Positions 1 through 10,727 of a stretch of DNA of 64,000 nucleotides are shown in pieces. Origin of the DNA: Cranoglanis bouderius. Its lineage: Eukaryota; Chordata; Actinopteri; Siluriformes; Cranoglanididae. Below the pieces are notes generated by a model. It was not told the origin of the DNA and searched no databases. It saw nothing but the letters and a program-made list of their open reading frames with translations. Each line of letters opens with the position of its first letter. Position 1 is the first letter of the stretch. The stretch is taken from contig CM042543.1 of NCBI GenBank assembly GCA_023630585.1, positions 22,166,260 to 22,230,259 on the forward strand. The letters run 5' to 3'. The position numbers and the translations under genes were made by a program.

Positions 1-715
1 TTAACTTTATTCTTCTTTAACCATTCTTTGGTAGAACAACTTGTGCGCATAGGGTTGTTGTCTTGCTGCATGCCCCACTTTCTCTTGAGATTCAGTTCAT
101 TGACAGATGTCCTGAAATTTTCCTTTAGAATTTGCTGGTATAATTCAGGATTCATTGTTCCATCAATGATGGCAATTCGTCCTGGCCCAGATGCAGAAAA
201 ACAGGCCCAAACCATGATACTACCACCACCATGTTTCACAGATGGGATAAGGTTCTTATGCTGGAATGCAGTTTCTCCAAACAACTTCTCATTTAAAACA
301 AAAAGTTCTACTTTGGTCTAATTCGTCCACAAAACATTTTTGCATAAGCCTTCTGGCTTGTCCACATGATCTTTAGCCAACTGCAGACAAGCAGCAATGT
401 TCTTTTTGGAGTTTGGGTTTCTCCTTGCAACCCTGCCATGCACACCATGGCAGTTCAGTGTTCTCTTGATGGTGGAACATTAACATTAGCCAATGTGAGA
501 GAAGCCTTTAGTTGCTAAGAAGTTACCCTGGGTTCCTTTGTGACCTTGCAGACTATTACATGTCTTACATGTCTCACACCTGATTGTCATCCCATTAATT
601 AAAAATACCTGACTCACCTTCAATTTCACCTTCAAATTAACTGCTAATCTTAGGGGAGAAATAGTGAGAATAGTGGATCTGTATTTGTATCTGACCACAT
701 TATCTGTTCATTCTG
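1..715 (-). mobile_element. Tc1-like DNA transposon remnant, cut by the window edge
   Basis: Read on the minus strand, bases 330 to 1 encode a Tc1-type transposase stretch with SVKHGGGSIMVWACFSA and then MQQDNNP, which holds the second catalytic aspartate. The leader at about 560-680 matches the leader of another copy at 47.2-47.3 kb. Stops and frame breaks make it non-functional, and the C-terminal third lies outside the window. Confidence 0.8.
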
Positions 716-823
716 AATAATGTATTCATATTGAGTTATTTCCCTAGTGTAGCAATAAATTATGAAAGATACATATTTATTCAAAGGTAATGCACAAAAC
801 TGTACCTGTGTCACCAGTAAGCA

Positions 824-827
<4 letters not shown>

Positions 828-913
<86 letters not shown>
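828..913. repeat. (TA)n microsatellite
   Basis: An uninterrupted TA dinucleotide array of about 43 units. Confidence 0.98.
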
Positions 914-916
<3 letters not shown>

Positions 917-1872
917 AATGGGCCCAACAAAACACTAATCCTAGAAGGAGCAAAAGTGACTGGTTAAATCCTACTTAAGGACAATACACACATAACTTTC
1001 TGTCTCTTTTTTGCTGCCTTTCCCGAAATCTCTTCCAAGCACCATTTGGGTTGACACTAAAGGATATCAGTATCGAACACAGAGAGAACACAAAATGACA
1101 TTTTATATTTTTCATTGTGTTCTGTTGGTCTCTTCTTGAATTGTTTTTCTTATTTTGCCATGTTGTCTTGTGTAAATGTATTGCTCACTTTAATGAGAGT
1201 TGATTCAAGCAATACACATGCTGTGGGTTCAGAAGGTAAAACAGTTTATTGCACCGATAGAAACAGAAAGTGCAACATGTTAGGCCAGCACACTGTCATA
1301 GTTCATTACTATGAGGCAAATTGATTTGTCCTGTCAGAGTCATACACACTTTTGCCCTTAGCTTCACCAAACCTAATTCAGCCCTGCTATTTTCATCATC
1401 AAGCCCTTATGCACCTGTCTGCCTTCCCTGTGGTTGATAATAGAATATATAGAATGTATGGCAGCATGGCTAATCCCTACATCAATCAACCTGTCATCAT
1501 TTTTTCTCATTCAGGCACATGAGAAAAAATGCTCTCTGACTGAAATTTGGGGAATCCATAATTCAGGTAAAAAGACAGCCTTGTTTATGCTTAAAACAAC
1601 AGGAAGGAGTGAAGTTTGAGGAATGTGTTTCTATGAGACTTGAAATGTTATCTCTGATAACATATGAGACACCTGAGATAACCAACCTCACACTTGGGAG
1701 AAATAGCAGAATCTTGAAGTTTAAATTTCCATTATTGTTTCAGTGTAGGTTTAGAATGAAAGTCCAAGAAATTTAAATGTAAGGTTTTGTACACAGTACT
1801 AATAATAAGATGTAATGTCTGAATAAATTTGGAACCTTTCTGTAATTTTATATTACATTTTTTTATGTTGCT
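914..1872. other. Unassigned AT-rich sequence
   Basis: Only short frames without homology that I recognise, and no element ends or splice structure that I can support. Confidence 0.5.
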
Positions 1873-2195
1873 CCCCCAGTGGCTTAGTGGTTAGCACGTG
1901 TGCCTCGCACCTCCAGGCTTGGGAGTTTAATTTCCGCCTCCGCCCTGTGTGTGGAGTTTGCATGTTCTTCCTGTGCTTCAGGGGGTTCCTCTGGGTACTC
2001 CGGTTTCCTCCCCCAGTCCAAAGACATGTGTTGATTGGCATCTCTAAATTTTCTTTATGTATGAGTGTGCGTGCGATTGTACCCTGCGATGGGTTGGCAC
2101 CCTGTCCAGGGTATTCCCCACCTTGTGCCCAGAGTCCCCTGGCTCCCTGCAACCCTGTGTAGGATAAGCAGTACAGAAAATGGATGGATGATTCT
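1873..2195 (+). mobile_element. V-SINE-type tRNA-derived SINE
   Basis: The head resembles a tRNA promoter (GTGGCTTAGTGGTTAGCA as A box, GGGAGTTTAATTTCC as degenerate B box). It is followed by the central domain shared by vertebrate V-SINEs (GGAGTTTGCATGTTCTTCC, TCCAAAGACATG). The 3' end is the usual GGATAAGCAGTACAGAAAATG plus GGAT repeats. Related copies occur at 26.3, 49.2, 55.3 and 60.5 kb. Confidence 0.85.
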
Positions 2196-2289
2196 CACCA
2201 TGATAGAAAATTAAAATAAACATTTAAACCTGATTAGAAGCTTCTGAGGAGTTTATTGGGTTTATAAAACGTATAGGAATTAGATCTGA

Positions 2290-2599
2290 GAATGTTTTTG
2301 CCCCACATTTTCTCTCATTTTGGTCATTTGCCAATTCCCACCTACTGGTTAACTCTCCCCTATCACATATCAGCTAACAACTGGGGATGGTGAAGGCTAA
2401 CATGTGCCTTTCTCTGAGACACATGAAGCCAGCTAACCTCTGCATCTTTTCAACCTGCTGCTCATGCTACATCACAGGGCAGTGTAACACATTCAGAGGA
2501 AAGCGCTATTTTCCCTCTTTCACATATATCAGCTCACAGATGGCTGTGAATAGCTAGTGCCACTATGATTGGCAGGGGAGAGAGAATATACCATCCCTC
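2290..2599. repeat. Left part of a dispersed repeat split by an LTR insertion
   Basis: This block resembles a repeat I associate with teleost genomes (CCCACCTACTGGTTAACTCT through GATTGGCAGGGGAGAGAG). It stops at the LTR element at 2600 and appears to resume at 3880. Bases 2595-2599 (CCCTC) are one copy of the LTR element's target duplication. The class is not known to me. Confidence 0.4.
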
Positions 2600-2794
2600 T
2601 GTCAGGGACGGTAGAAGGTGGCAGATGCAAGTGCAGATTTTTATTGAATAAAATGCAAAGCAAACAATCAAAACTGAAAACAAGAATCATAAATGTAATA
2701 ATGGACACAAGGCAAAAACACTGACATTGTCATGTGACATGCTGGGGCTGACGGGTAATGTAATACAGTGCCAATACTGGCATAACCATGACAG
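2600..2794 (-). repeat. 3' LTR of the minus-strand element, internally deleted
   Basis: This 195-bp copy shares the start (TGTCATGGTTATGCC) and the AATAAA region with the 5' LTR. It lacks about 140 bp that include the TATA box. Confidence 0.75.
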
Positions 2795-2989
2795 AACACA
2801 ACCCCCCCCTTAATATGTGGCTCCCGACATGCGAAACCAGTTCGAGAGGGGGTCCTGGACAGCCACGGGACGTCCTCCAGCTGATCAGGTTTCTTAGGAG
2901 TGCCGCCACCAGCGGAGCCAGCTGGAGACGCAACACCCCCCACCAGGCAACGATGTGAAGACATCTGCTCTACACAGCAGGGGGAGCGA

Positions 2990-3476
2990 AGCCCAAGGCG
3001 GAGTCAGAGGGGGTGCAACGTTCTCTGCAGAGCCTGAGGGGGGAGTGACGTTCTCTGCAGAGCCAGAGAGGGAGCAATGTCCTCCGTGAAGCCAGAGGGA
3101 GGAGCAATGTCCTCTACGCAGTAGGGAGAGCAATGCGCATCACAAAACAAGGGGGAGGAGAGATGCACTCAGCGGAGCAGAGAGGTAGAGTGATGTCCTC
3201 GGCAGTGCAAGGAGGTGGAGCAATGTCTGAAGTGGAGCTGGGTGGCATAGTGACATCTAAGGTGGAGCAGGGAGACCATAAGCTGTAATGGCGTCCTCTG
3301 TGGGGCAGAGGGGCTGGGGGATGTCCTCAAGGAGGCAGAGCGACATCCCCAGTGGAGCAAGGAAGCAGAGCCATGTCCTCAGCGGAGCAAGGAGGCAGAG
3401 CCATGTCCTCAGTGGAGCATGGCGGCAGAGCCATGTCCTCAGTGGAGCAAGGAGGCAGAGATACATCTGAAGTGGG
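2990..3476. repeat. Minisatellite, about 30-bp unit
   Basis: Tandem degenerate units of the form GGAGCAAGGAGGCAGAGCCA followed by TGTCCTCAGT. They are cleanest at 3350-3470, where four units are nearly identical. The array fills most of the LTR element's interior and gives rise to spurious repetitive frames on both strands. Confidence 0.8.
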
Positions 3477-3543
3477 ACATGGAGCATGGGAGATGGTTTT
3501 AGTTGGGTCAGTAGCCCCTCTTTAAAAAAAATTCTTGAGGGGG

Positions 3544-3879
3544 TGTATGGCGTCGAGCCACTCCTGAGTGCAGGTTTTTATTGAATAAGGTGCCAAACAA
3601 ACAACCAAAACTGAAAACAAGAACCACAAACATAACAATGGACACAAGGCAAAAACATACAGACTATGAGAGCGGCTATGGCACACAAAACGACACATGA
3701 ACACATAACAACAAAAGCTTGACAATTAGGTGCTGAAAAACTAGAACTTATATAGGGGTGCTTCTTAGGAATAACACAGAACAGGTGTGAGTGATCAGTG
3801 GGACATGTGACATGGTCATGTGATGTGCTGGGGCTGATGGGTAATGTTGTTCAGTGGCGATTTCGGCATAACCATGACA
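3544..3879 (-). repeat. 5' LTR of the minus-strand element
   Basis: This 336-bp LTR carries a TATA box (CCCTATATAAGTTC on the minus strand, about 3753) and an AATAAA signal near 3582. Its 3' terminal 30 bases differ from those of the partner LTR. Confidence 0.75.
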
Positions 3880-5523
<1,644 letters not shown>

Positions 5524-5890
5524 TTCATTCATTCATTCATTCATTCATATTCAGTATCCACTTTGTCCTGGTCAGGGTGCTGGTGGAGCCAGAGCCTAGC
5601 CTCACTAGGCATGAGGTTGAAGAATTCACCATGGATGGGACACTAGTCCATCGGGGGCACCATGCACACACACCTTCACACACACATTCACAAACTCATT
5701 CATACCTAAGAGACATGTAGCATTTCCATTCCACCTACTGGCATGTTTTTGGGGTGATAGGAAAACTGAGTAGGAAACCCACTTGGACACAGGGAGAACA
5801 TGCAAAACTGCACACACAGTACCACAAGCGCAGGATCGACACAGAGAGCCTGAAAATATACAAACAAATAAACTCACAGCCATCACAGAC
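5524..5890 (-). mobile_element. Antisense V-SINE-like copy with an ATTC-repeat end
   Basis: On the minus strand it contains the V-SINE central words (GTTTTGCATGTTCTCCCTGT, near 5800) and the 3' segment with the CATCCATGG-type motif. It ends in the (ATTC)n run at 5524-5547. It is diverged and partly replaced by CA-rich sequence. Confidence 0.65.
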
Positions 5891-5911
5891 AGTTCTCCAC
5901 CACACCACCAG

Positions 5912-6848
5912 AGGCCTGTTTCACGAAGCCGGTTTAGATGGCTACCCAGGTAAGTTTGAGTTTAGTTTGAGCAAACTCTGTTTTTTCGGTCGCAACAAGG
6001 TGGATTGGTTTTTAGCGGGTTTCATCTCCATGGTAACTTACCCTCCACAGCTAACCTGCTCCGGAGCAGGTTTTATTCTGGGTAAGAAAACTCAAACCCA
6101 AATTAGACCAACCAGCTGTGAGCAAAGTGATATAAATCTGACGCATGCAAGTTAACCCTTTAGTGTTTGTGCTGGCTTTTTATGGATTTTGGGCAGATGG
6201 TATAGCTTATCTCTTCCGGCTTCTTGAGCCGCACATTAAAAATCTGACACACCGAAGCCACACTCTTACTGTACCGCAAACTCTATGTGTTCTTTGTGAG
6301 TGATACATGTCTTTCTGTGGCATTATTCATGTCCTAATATATTTTCACAAATTGATATTTATTTTATTAATATTTAATTTAAAAAAATACATTTATATTA
6401 AATGAAATAACATGAAATATGTTGGAGTTTGAAGTTTTCAATCCGTTTATTCCCATTGTTAGCCTGTAAAAGTAAACTTAGGCATTTACACAATCAGCAA
6501 TTTTCCCAAGTTTTGGCAGACGAAACACTGTTGCTTTTTGTGGTTAATGTAGGTTCAAATTCCTCATATTTCCGCATAATAATTCCTTGCTTTTCAACCG
6601 TAAGTATACACACCTGCTTTTTTCCATGTTGAACACTATTGACTGTTTACTGTAAATGTCTGGCTTTTATGTGCATGCGCACGCTGAGTAAACATTGATT
6701 CAGGGTTAAAACCTGGGTTGACTGAGAAATTTGATAACCAGCGTCATGAAACCTGTTAACCTTAATTAACCCGGGTTAGATTTATTTGGTTTTGTCAACT
6801 CAAAACTTACTCTGCAAGTTTGTTAAACTTGCTTTGTGAAACAGGCCT
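5912..6848. mobile_element. PIF/Harbinger-type miniature DNA transposon
   Basis: The ends are inverted repeats: AGGCCTGTTTCACGAAGC on the left, and on the right the complement of AGGCCTGTTTCACAAAGC. They are flanked by CAG at 5909-5911 and 6849-6851, consistent with the 3-bp duplication of PIF/Harbinger elements. The 937-bp body has no transposase frame, so it is non-autonomous. Confidence 0.75.
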
Positions 6849-7118
6849 CAGAGGGCAACCTCAACCAAGCTATAGAGACTTTTCTTTGTTTGTTCATTCC
6901 ATTTCCTGTTTAGCGAATATTTAAACCACAGGGGCACCTAGATATAACGTGAAACCTTGCCAACAGTTTACTCTTGTGTAAATCCTGAGCCATTTCTCGA
7001 CGACCATTTCATGTATGACCTTGCCTATTTTTTCCAAATTCTCTCATTTTGCGTTACTCTTGCCTTGTTTGGATATTGATATTCTCTGCACCGATCTTTG
7101 CTTGTTACGTTGACCTGG
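6849..7118. other. Left flank of the LTR retrotransposon, unassigned
   Basis: T-rich text that continues on the far side of the insertion at 10733 up to about 10850, where a CAATAAAACATGC occurs. It may be an older retroelement end, but I cannot place it. Bases 7114-7118 (CCTGG) are the left target duplication. Confidence 0.35.
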
Positions 7119-7797
7119 TGTTAGAGTTTCCTCTCGTTCTCCGAGTCACTCACTAGGCGAGCGGTGGACTCGAACACTTACGCATTCCACTGCGCGATTT
7201 CCAGCGCTATTGAAAAACTCTCCGATGGACATTTCATTCATAAAAACTCACGTGTTGTTTACCTCTGCCATGTGCCTTTTGTTTTCGTGTTCACGTCATG
7301 TCTCCGCCTCCTGTGTTTCCCCATGTGCTTATGTTTTGGTCTATGTCATGTCTCCGCCTCCGTAACTCTCATTGGTTTATGTTTATGTGTAATTGACAAG
7401 TTTCAAGTGTAAGTAATTTGGACATGTGATTTATTTGATTGATGTTTGTTTAAATACCCCGCTCCGTTTCTGCTTCAGCGCGGAGTATTAGTTTAGCGTT
7501 TGTTTAGTTTATCATAGTTTATCATAGTTTATCATAGTTAATCATAGTTAATCATAGTATTTGTTTAGTTAATCATAGTTTTGTTTATCATAGTTTAGTT
7601 TAGATGTGTTTAACCGTGCTCTTTGTTCCGGTGATTCCCAGATCAATACTCTTGTTTAGTATAGCCTGGATTATAGTTTGTTTTATTCGTGGTATGGATT
7701 CTTATGTTTAGAATAAACCTTTCTGCATTTACTGACGTCTCCCCAGCGCATGCATCCTGACTCCCTCTTCCGTCCTACACGTCTGTGTTATGTAACA
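7119..7797 (+). repeat. 5' LTR
   Basis: This 679-bp LTR has a TATA-like TTTAAATA at 7449-7456, a predicted RNA start at 7480, an array of ATCATAGTTA/T units at 7508-7590 and an AATAAA signal at 7712-7717. Confidence 0.93.
7449..7489 (+). promoter_or_regulatory. LTR core promoter and predicted transcript 5' end
   Basis: TTTAAATA (7449-7456) lies 24-31 nt before GCGGAGTATT (7480-7489), the usual spacing for a TATA-driven start. That ten-base word is the one complementary to the primer site after the LTR, which independently marks 7480 as the RNA 5' end. The same word is kept in the 3' LTR at 10390-10399. Confidence 0.65.
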
Positions 7798-7798
7798 G

Positions 7799-7808
7799 AA
7801 TACTCCGC
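7799..7808 (+). other. Primer-binding site complementary to the element's own RNA 5' end
   Basis: AATACTCCGC begins two bases after the 5' LTR and is the exact reverse complement of GCGGAGTATT at 7480-7489. No tRNA 3' end (starting TGG) is seen here. In Tf1/sushi elements the first bases of the RNA fold onto such a site and, after cleavage, prime minus-strand synthesis. The position, just inside the LTR and five bases before the ATG, fits that model. Confidence 0.7.
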
Positions 7809-7813
7809 CTAAA

Positions 7814-10066
7814 ATGGATGCAGCGGGGAAATCTTGGGCCAGCCACACTGAATTTTTCGTTCCTCCCTTCGATTCAGTGTCCTTTGAGCAATGGACGTTT
7901 ATTATTATCCCGGAGGCATATGACGGCTTCTCCACGTGGCCTCAATGTTTTTTATGGAAGGCCCAAATGTATTTTCTGAGTGTAAAGGATCCCTTGCCCA
8001 CCGAAGAACAGTGGTTAAGGTTCCTCCTGTCCCACCTGGTCGGTTCTGCCCGTCAGTGGGCGGCCAGTGGGTCCACCAGGATCTCTTCGGTTTCCGGCTT
8101 TGTGGATCTACTGGTTCAGGTATTTGGCAGCCCAGAATTCATGCCTGACCTCAGGACATTCTTGGGGAAGGACCGTCTGGGCCATCGGTCCAGCCAGTCA
8201 TTCCTGGAGTACTATGAGAGGAAGCAGGCTAATATGGCGGCCTGCACCTCTCAACCCTGGACCCAGGAATGCGCCACCAAGGGCTGCACCCGGCAGGCCA
8301 GTCTACAGTGCCCCACCTGTAAAAATCAGGGAACTAGGAGCTATTACTTCTGCTCCCAGGACTGCTTTAAGGGCAGCTGGCGAGCACACAAACGGCTCCA
8401 CAGGCGGGCAACCCCAGAGCTCCAGCCAGAGGCCCAGCAGGAGGTCTTCACAGCGGAGCTGCCCCTGGAGGTTAATGTGGCGACCTCCAGCCCCGAGCAC
8501 CAGCCGGAGGCCCAGCAGGAGGTCTCCACAGCGGAGCTGCCCCTGGTGGTTAACGTGGTGACCTCCAGCCCCGAGCTCCAGCCGGAGGCCCAGCAGAAGG
8601 TCTCCACAGCGGAGCTGCTCAAGGAGGTTAACGTGGCGACCTCCAGCCCCGAGCTCCAGCAGGAGACCCAGCAGGAAGTCTCCTCCACGGAGCTACACCT
8701 GGAGGTAAACGTGGCAACCTCCAGCCCCGAGCTCCAGCCGGAGACCCAGCAGAAGGTCTCCACAGCGGAGCTGCTCAAGGAGGTTAACATGGCGACCTCC
8801 AGCCCCAAGCTCCAGCAGGAGGCCCAGCAGGAGGTCTCCTCAAGGGAGCTGCTCAAGGAGGTTAACAAGGCGACCTCCAGCCCCGAGAAGCAGCAGCCAG
8901 AGATTCAAGAGGAAACCTCCTCTCCTGGCCTGCTTATGTCAGAGGTTCGAGAAGAAACCTCCAGTCCTGCTCTGTCTATGTCTGAGGTCCATGGGATGAC
9001 CTCTTCTCAAGCTAGTCCATGTCCAAGTCTATGTCCAGATTTTTGCTCTATTCCAAGGCCAATCTCTGAGCCTGCTCCCAGTCCTGCTCCCAGTCCTGCT
9101 CCCAGTCCTGCCCCCGTTCCCAGTTCCAGTCTAGTTCTTCGTCCAGTTCCTAGTCCAGTTCCAAGTCCAGTTCCAGGTTCTGACCCTGTTCCTAGTTCAG
9201 TTCCTAGTTCAGTTCCAAGTTCAGTTCCTAGTCCAGTTCCAAGTCCAAGTCCAGGTTCCGGCCCAGTTCCTAGTTCAGTTCCAAGTCCAGTTCCTGATTT
9301 CGTTGCCAGCTACATAGGTTTTGTGTTTGCTCTCCTTCTCAGTTCAGAGGCTGATTTAACTCCCAGCTCCGCTTCCAACCCAGCTCACTCCTCTGTCTCC
9401 TCCTCTGTCTCCTCCTCTGTCTCCTCCCCTGTCTCCAATTTAATTTCCAATGCTGTTTCCAACCAAGTTTTTGATTTTGTCTATGGTTTTCGGTCTAACC
9501 GAGTTCTCTGTTCTGTTTCCAAGTCTGTCTCGAAGTCTGTTTCCAAGTCTGTCTCGAAGTCTGTCTCGAAGTCTGTTTCCAAGTCTGTCTCTGATCCAGG
9601 TGCCAAAGCTGTTCCCGATTCAGGTGCGAGAGCTGATTCCGATTCAGGTGCAAGAGCTGATTCCGATCCTGGTTCCAGAGCTGACTCCGATCCTGCTTCC
9701 AGGTCAAGCTTCAGGTCAAGCTCCAGGTCAAACTCCAGGCCCAGCACCAGGTCAAGCATCACTCTGAGCTCCAAGTCAAGCACCAGGTCAAGCATCACTC
9801 CGAGCTCCAAGTCAAGCACCAGGTCAAGCATCACTCCAAGTTCTCGTCCAGGTTCTCGTCCAAGGCCGAAGGGACAGCCCGACACGCTCTGCTCTGGTCT
9901 CAGGACACTGGAGATCGCCAGCCTCGGGTCCTGGGGGGCAGATGTTATGATCCTGCCCAGGGGCCCAGGTCCGCCAGAACGGTCAGAACTTTCGGCGCTT
10001 CGGGAGAAGCGCCTTTGGGGGGGGGCTCTGTTAGAGTTTCCTCTCGTTCTCCGAGTCGCTCGCTAG
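7814..10066 (+). CDS. Gag-like protein with a METAP1-type C6H2 zinc finger and tandem repeats
   Basis: This 750-residue frame starts at ATG 7814, the first ATG after the primer site. Residues about 40-140 resemble the retrotransposon gag capsid fold: a FLWKAQMYF helix, PTEEQWLRFLLSHLVGSARQW, then a FVDLLVQVFG segment and LEYYERK. Residues 153-196 form a zinc finger with C153, C158, C166, C169, C180, C184, H192 and H196, spaced C-x4-C-x7-C-x2-C-x10-C-x3-C-x7-H-x3-H. The spacing and the words LQCPTC, YFCSQ and CFKGSW match the N-terminal finger of methionine aminopeptidase 1, not a CCHC knuckle. Residues 201-356 are six 26-residue acidic repeats. Residues 400-680 are Pro/Ser then Ser/Arg rich. 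The frame stays open through the purine tract and stops 38 bases inside the 3' LTR. It probably binds element RNA and forms particles, but this is inference. Confidence 0.88.
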   Translation: MDAAGKSWASHTEFFVPPFDSVSFEQWTFIIIPEAYDGFSTWPQCFLWKAQMYFLSVKDPLPTEEQWLRFLLSHLVGSARQWAASGSTRISSVSGFVDLLVQVFGSPEFMPDLRTFLGKDRLGHRSSQSFLEYYERKQANMAACTSQPWTQECATKGCTRQASLQCPTCKNQGTRSYYFCSQDCFKGSWRAHKRLHRRATPELQPEAQQEVFTAELPLEVNVATSSPEHQPEAQQEVSTAELPLVVNVVTSSPELQPEAQQKVSTAELLKEVNVATSSPELQQETQQEVSSTELHLEVNVATSSPELQPETQQKVSTAELLKEVNMATSSPKLQQEAQQEVSSRELLKEVNKATSSPEKQQPEIQEETSSPGLLMSEVREETSSPALSMSEVHGMTSSQASPCPSLCPDFCSIPRPISEPAPSPAPSPAPSPAPVPSSSLVLRPVPSPVPSPVPGSDPVPSSVPSSVPSSVPSPVPSPSPGSGPVPSSVPSPVPDFVASYIGFVFALLLSSEADLTPSSASNPAHSSVSSSVSSSVSSPVSNLISNAVSNQVFDFVYGFRSNRVLCSVSKSVSKSVSKSVSKSVSKSVSKSVSDPGAKAVPDSGARADSDSGARADSDPGSRADSDPASRSSFRSSSRSNSRPSTRSSITLSSKSSTRSSITPSSKSSTRSSITPSSRPGSRPRPKGQPDTLCSGLRTLEIASLGSWGADVMILPRGPGPPERSELSALREKRLWGGALLEFPLVLRVAR
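8414..8881 (+). repeat. Six 78-bp coding tandem repeats
   Basis: Six consecutive in-frame 78-bp units encode variants of PELQPEAQQEVSTAELLKEV plus NVATSS. Every unit is a multiple of three bases, so copy number can change without breaking the frame. A partial seventh unit (PEKQQPEIQEETSS) follows. Confidence 0.95.
9061..9860 (+). repeat. Short in-frame coding tandems (Pro/Ser, Ser/Val/Lys, Ser/Arg)
   Basis: Runs such as CCAGTTCCTAGT, TCCTCCTCTGTC and AAGTCTGTCTCG repeat in frame. They produce SPAP, SSVP, SSVS, SVSK and ARADSD tandems, then an RSS-rich basic stretch. The basic end could contact nucleic acid. Confidence 0.85.
10012..10028 (+). other. Polypurine tract
   Basis: A run of nine G residues (10017-10025) lies directly before the 3' LTR, the position where plus-strand priming occurs. 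Confidence 0.65.
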
Positions 10067-10727
10067 GCGAGTGGTGGACTCGAACACTTCTGCATTCCAC
10101 TGCGCGCTTTCCAGCGCTATTCAAAAACTCTCCGATGGACATTTCATTCATAAAAACTCACGTGTTGTTTACCTCTGCCATGTGCCTTTTGTTTTCATGT
10201 TCATGTCATGTCTCCGCCTCCTGTGTTTCCCCATGTGCTTATGTTTTGGTCTATGTCATGTCTCCGCCTCCGTAACTCTCATTGGTTTATGTTTATGTGT
10301 AATTGACAAGTTTCAGGTGTAAGTAATTTGGACATGTGATTTATTTGATTGATGTTTGTTTAAATACCCCGCTCCGTTTCTGCTTCAGTGCGGAGTATTA
10401 GTTTAGCGTTTGTTTAGTTTATCATAGTTAATCATAGTTTATCATAGTTAATCATAGTTTATCATAGTTAATCATAGTTAATCATAGTATTTGTTTAGTT
10501 AATCATAGTTTTGTTTATCATAGTTTAGTTTAGATGTGTTTAACCGTGCTCTTTGTTCCGGTGATTCCCAGATCAATACTCTTGTTTAGTATAGCCTGGA
10601 TTATAGTTTGTTTTATTCGTGGTATGGATTCTTATGTTTAGAATAAACCTTTCTGCATTTACTGACGTCTCCCCAGCGCATGCATCCTGACTCCCTCTTC
10701 CGTCCTACACGTCTGTGTTACGTAACA
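10029..10727 (+). repeat. 3' LTR
   Basis: This 699-bp LTR has AATAAA at 10642-10647. It is nearly identical to the 5' LTR apart from about a dozen substitutions and two extra ten-base ATCATAGTTA-type units. Confidence 0.93.

Larger units (their letters stand above)
2600..3879 (-). mobile_element. Complete non-autonomous LTR retrotransposon
   Basis: Two direct repeats (2600-2794 and 3544-3879) bound a 749-bp internal segment. On the minus strand each begins TGTCATGG and ends in CA. The unit is flanked by perfect 5-bp duplications, CCCTC at 2595-2599 and 3880-3884, so it is one integrase-type insertion. A G-rich purine tract (minus strand of 2798-2812) sits just upstream of the 3' LTR, as expected for plus-strand priming. 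No gag or pol domain is visible; the interior is mostly a roughly 30-bp minisatellite. I found neither a tRNA primer site nor the self-priming match seen in the larger element at 7.1 kb. Confidence 0.8.
7119..10727 (+). mobile_element. Complete self-priming-type LTR retrotransposon encoding only a gag-like protein
   Basis: Two long direct repeats (7119-7797 and 10029-10727) begin TGTTAGAG and end GTAACA. They are flanked by a perfect 5-bp target duplication, CCTGG at 7114-7118 and 10728-10732. The LTRs differ by only about a dozen substitutions plus a 20-bp change in an internal short tandem, so the insertion is recent. Between them lie a 10-nt primer site complementary to the predicted RNA 5' end, one 750-codon frame and a G-rich purine tract. 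There is no protease, reverse transcriptase, RNase H or integrase, so the element depends on enzymes from a related autonomous element. Self-priming and the gag fold point to the Tf1/sushi branch of Ty3/gypsy. Confidence 0.93.

Noticed and set aside
1873..1950. Possible tRNA gene at the SINE head
   Set aside because: A and B box words are present, but there is no cloverleaf pairing and it continues into the V-SINE body.
2730..3487. Several minus-strand Leu/Trp-rich frames and one plus-strand frame
   Set aside because: All arise from the 30-bp minisatellite inside the LTR element and have no gag-like feature.
7164..7412. 82-codon frame inside the 5' LTR, repeated at 10071-10322
   Set aside because: It lies upstream of the predicted RNA start in the LTR U3 region and has no recognisable domain. 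Its conservation only reflects LTR identity.
8344..8868. 174-codon minus-strand frame
   Set aside because: Antisense shadow of the 78-bp gag repeats. The repeat length, a multiple of three, keeps every frame open.
9481..9885. 134-codon minus-strand frame
   Set aside because: Antisense of the Ser/Lys and Ser/Arg tandems of the gag frame; low complexity only.
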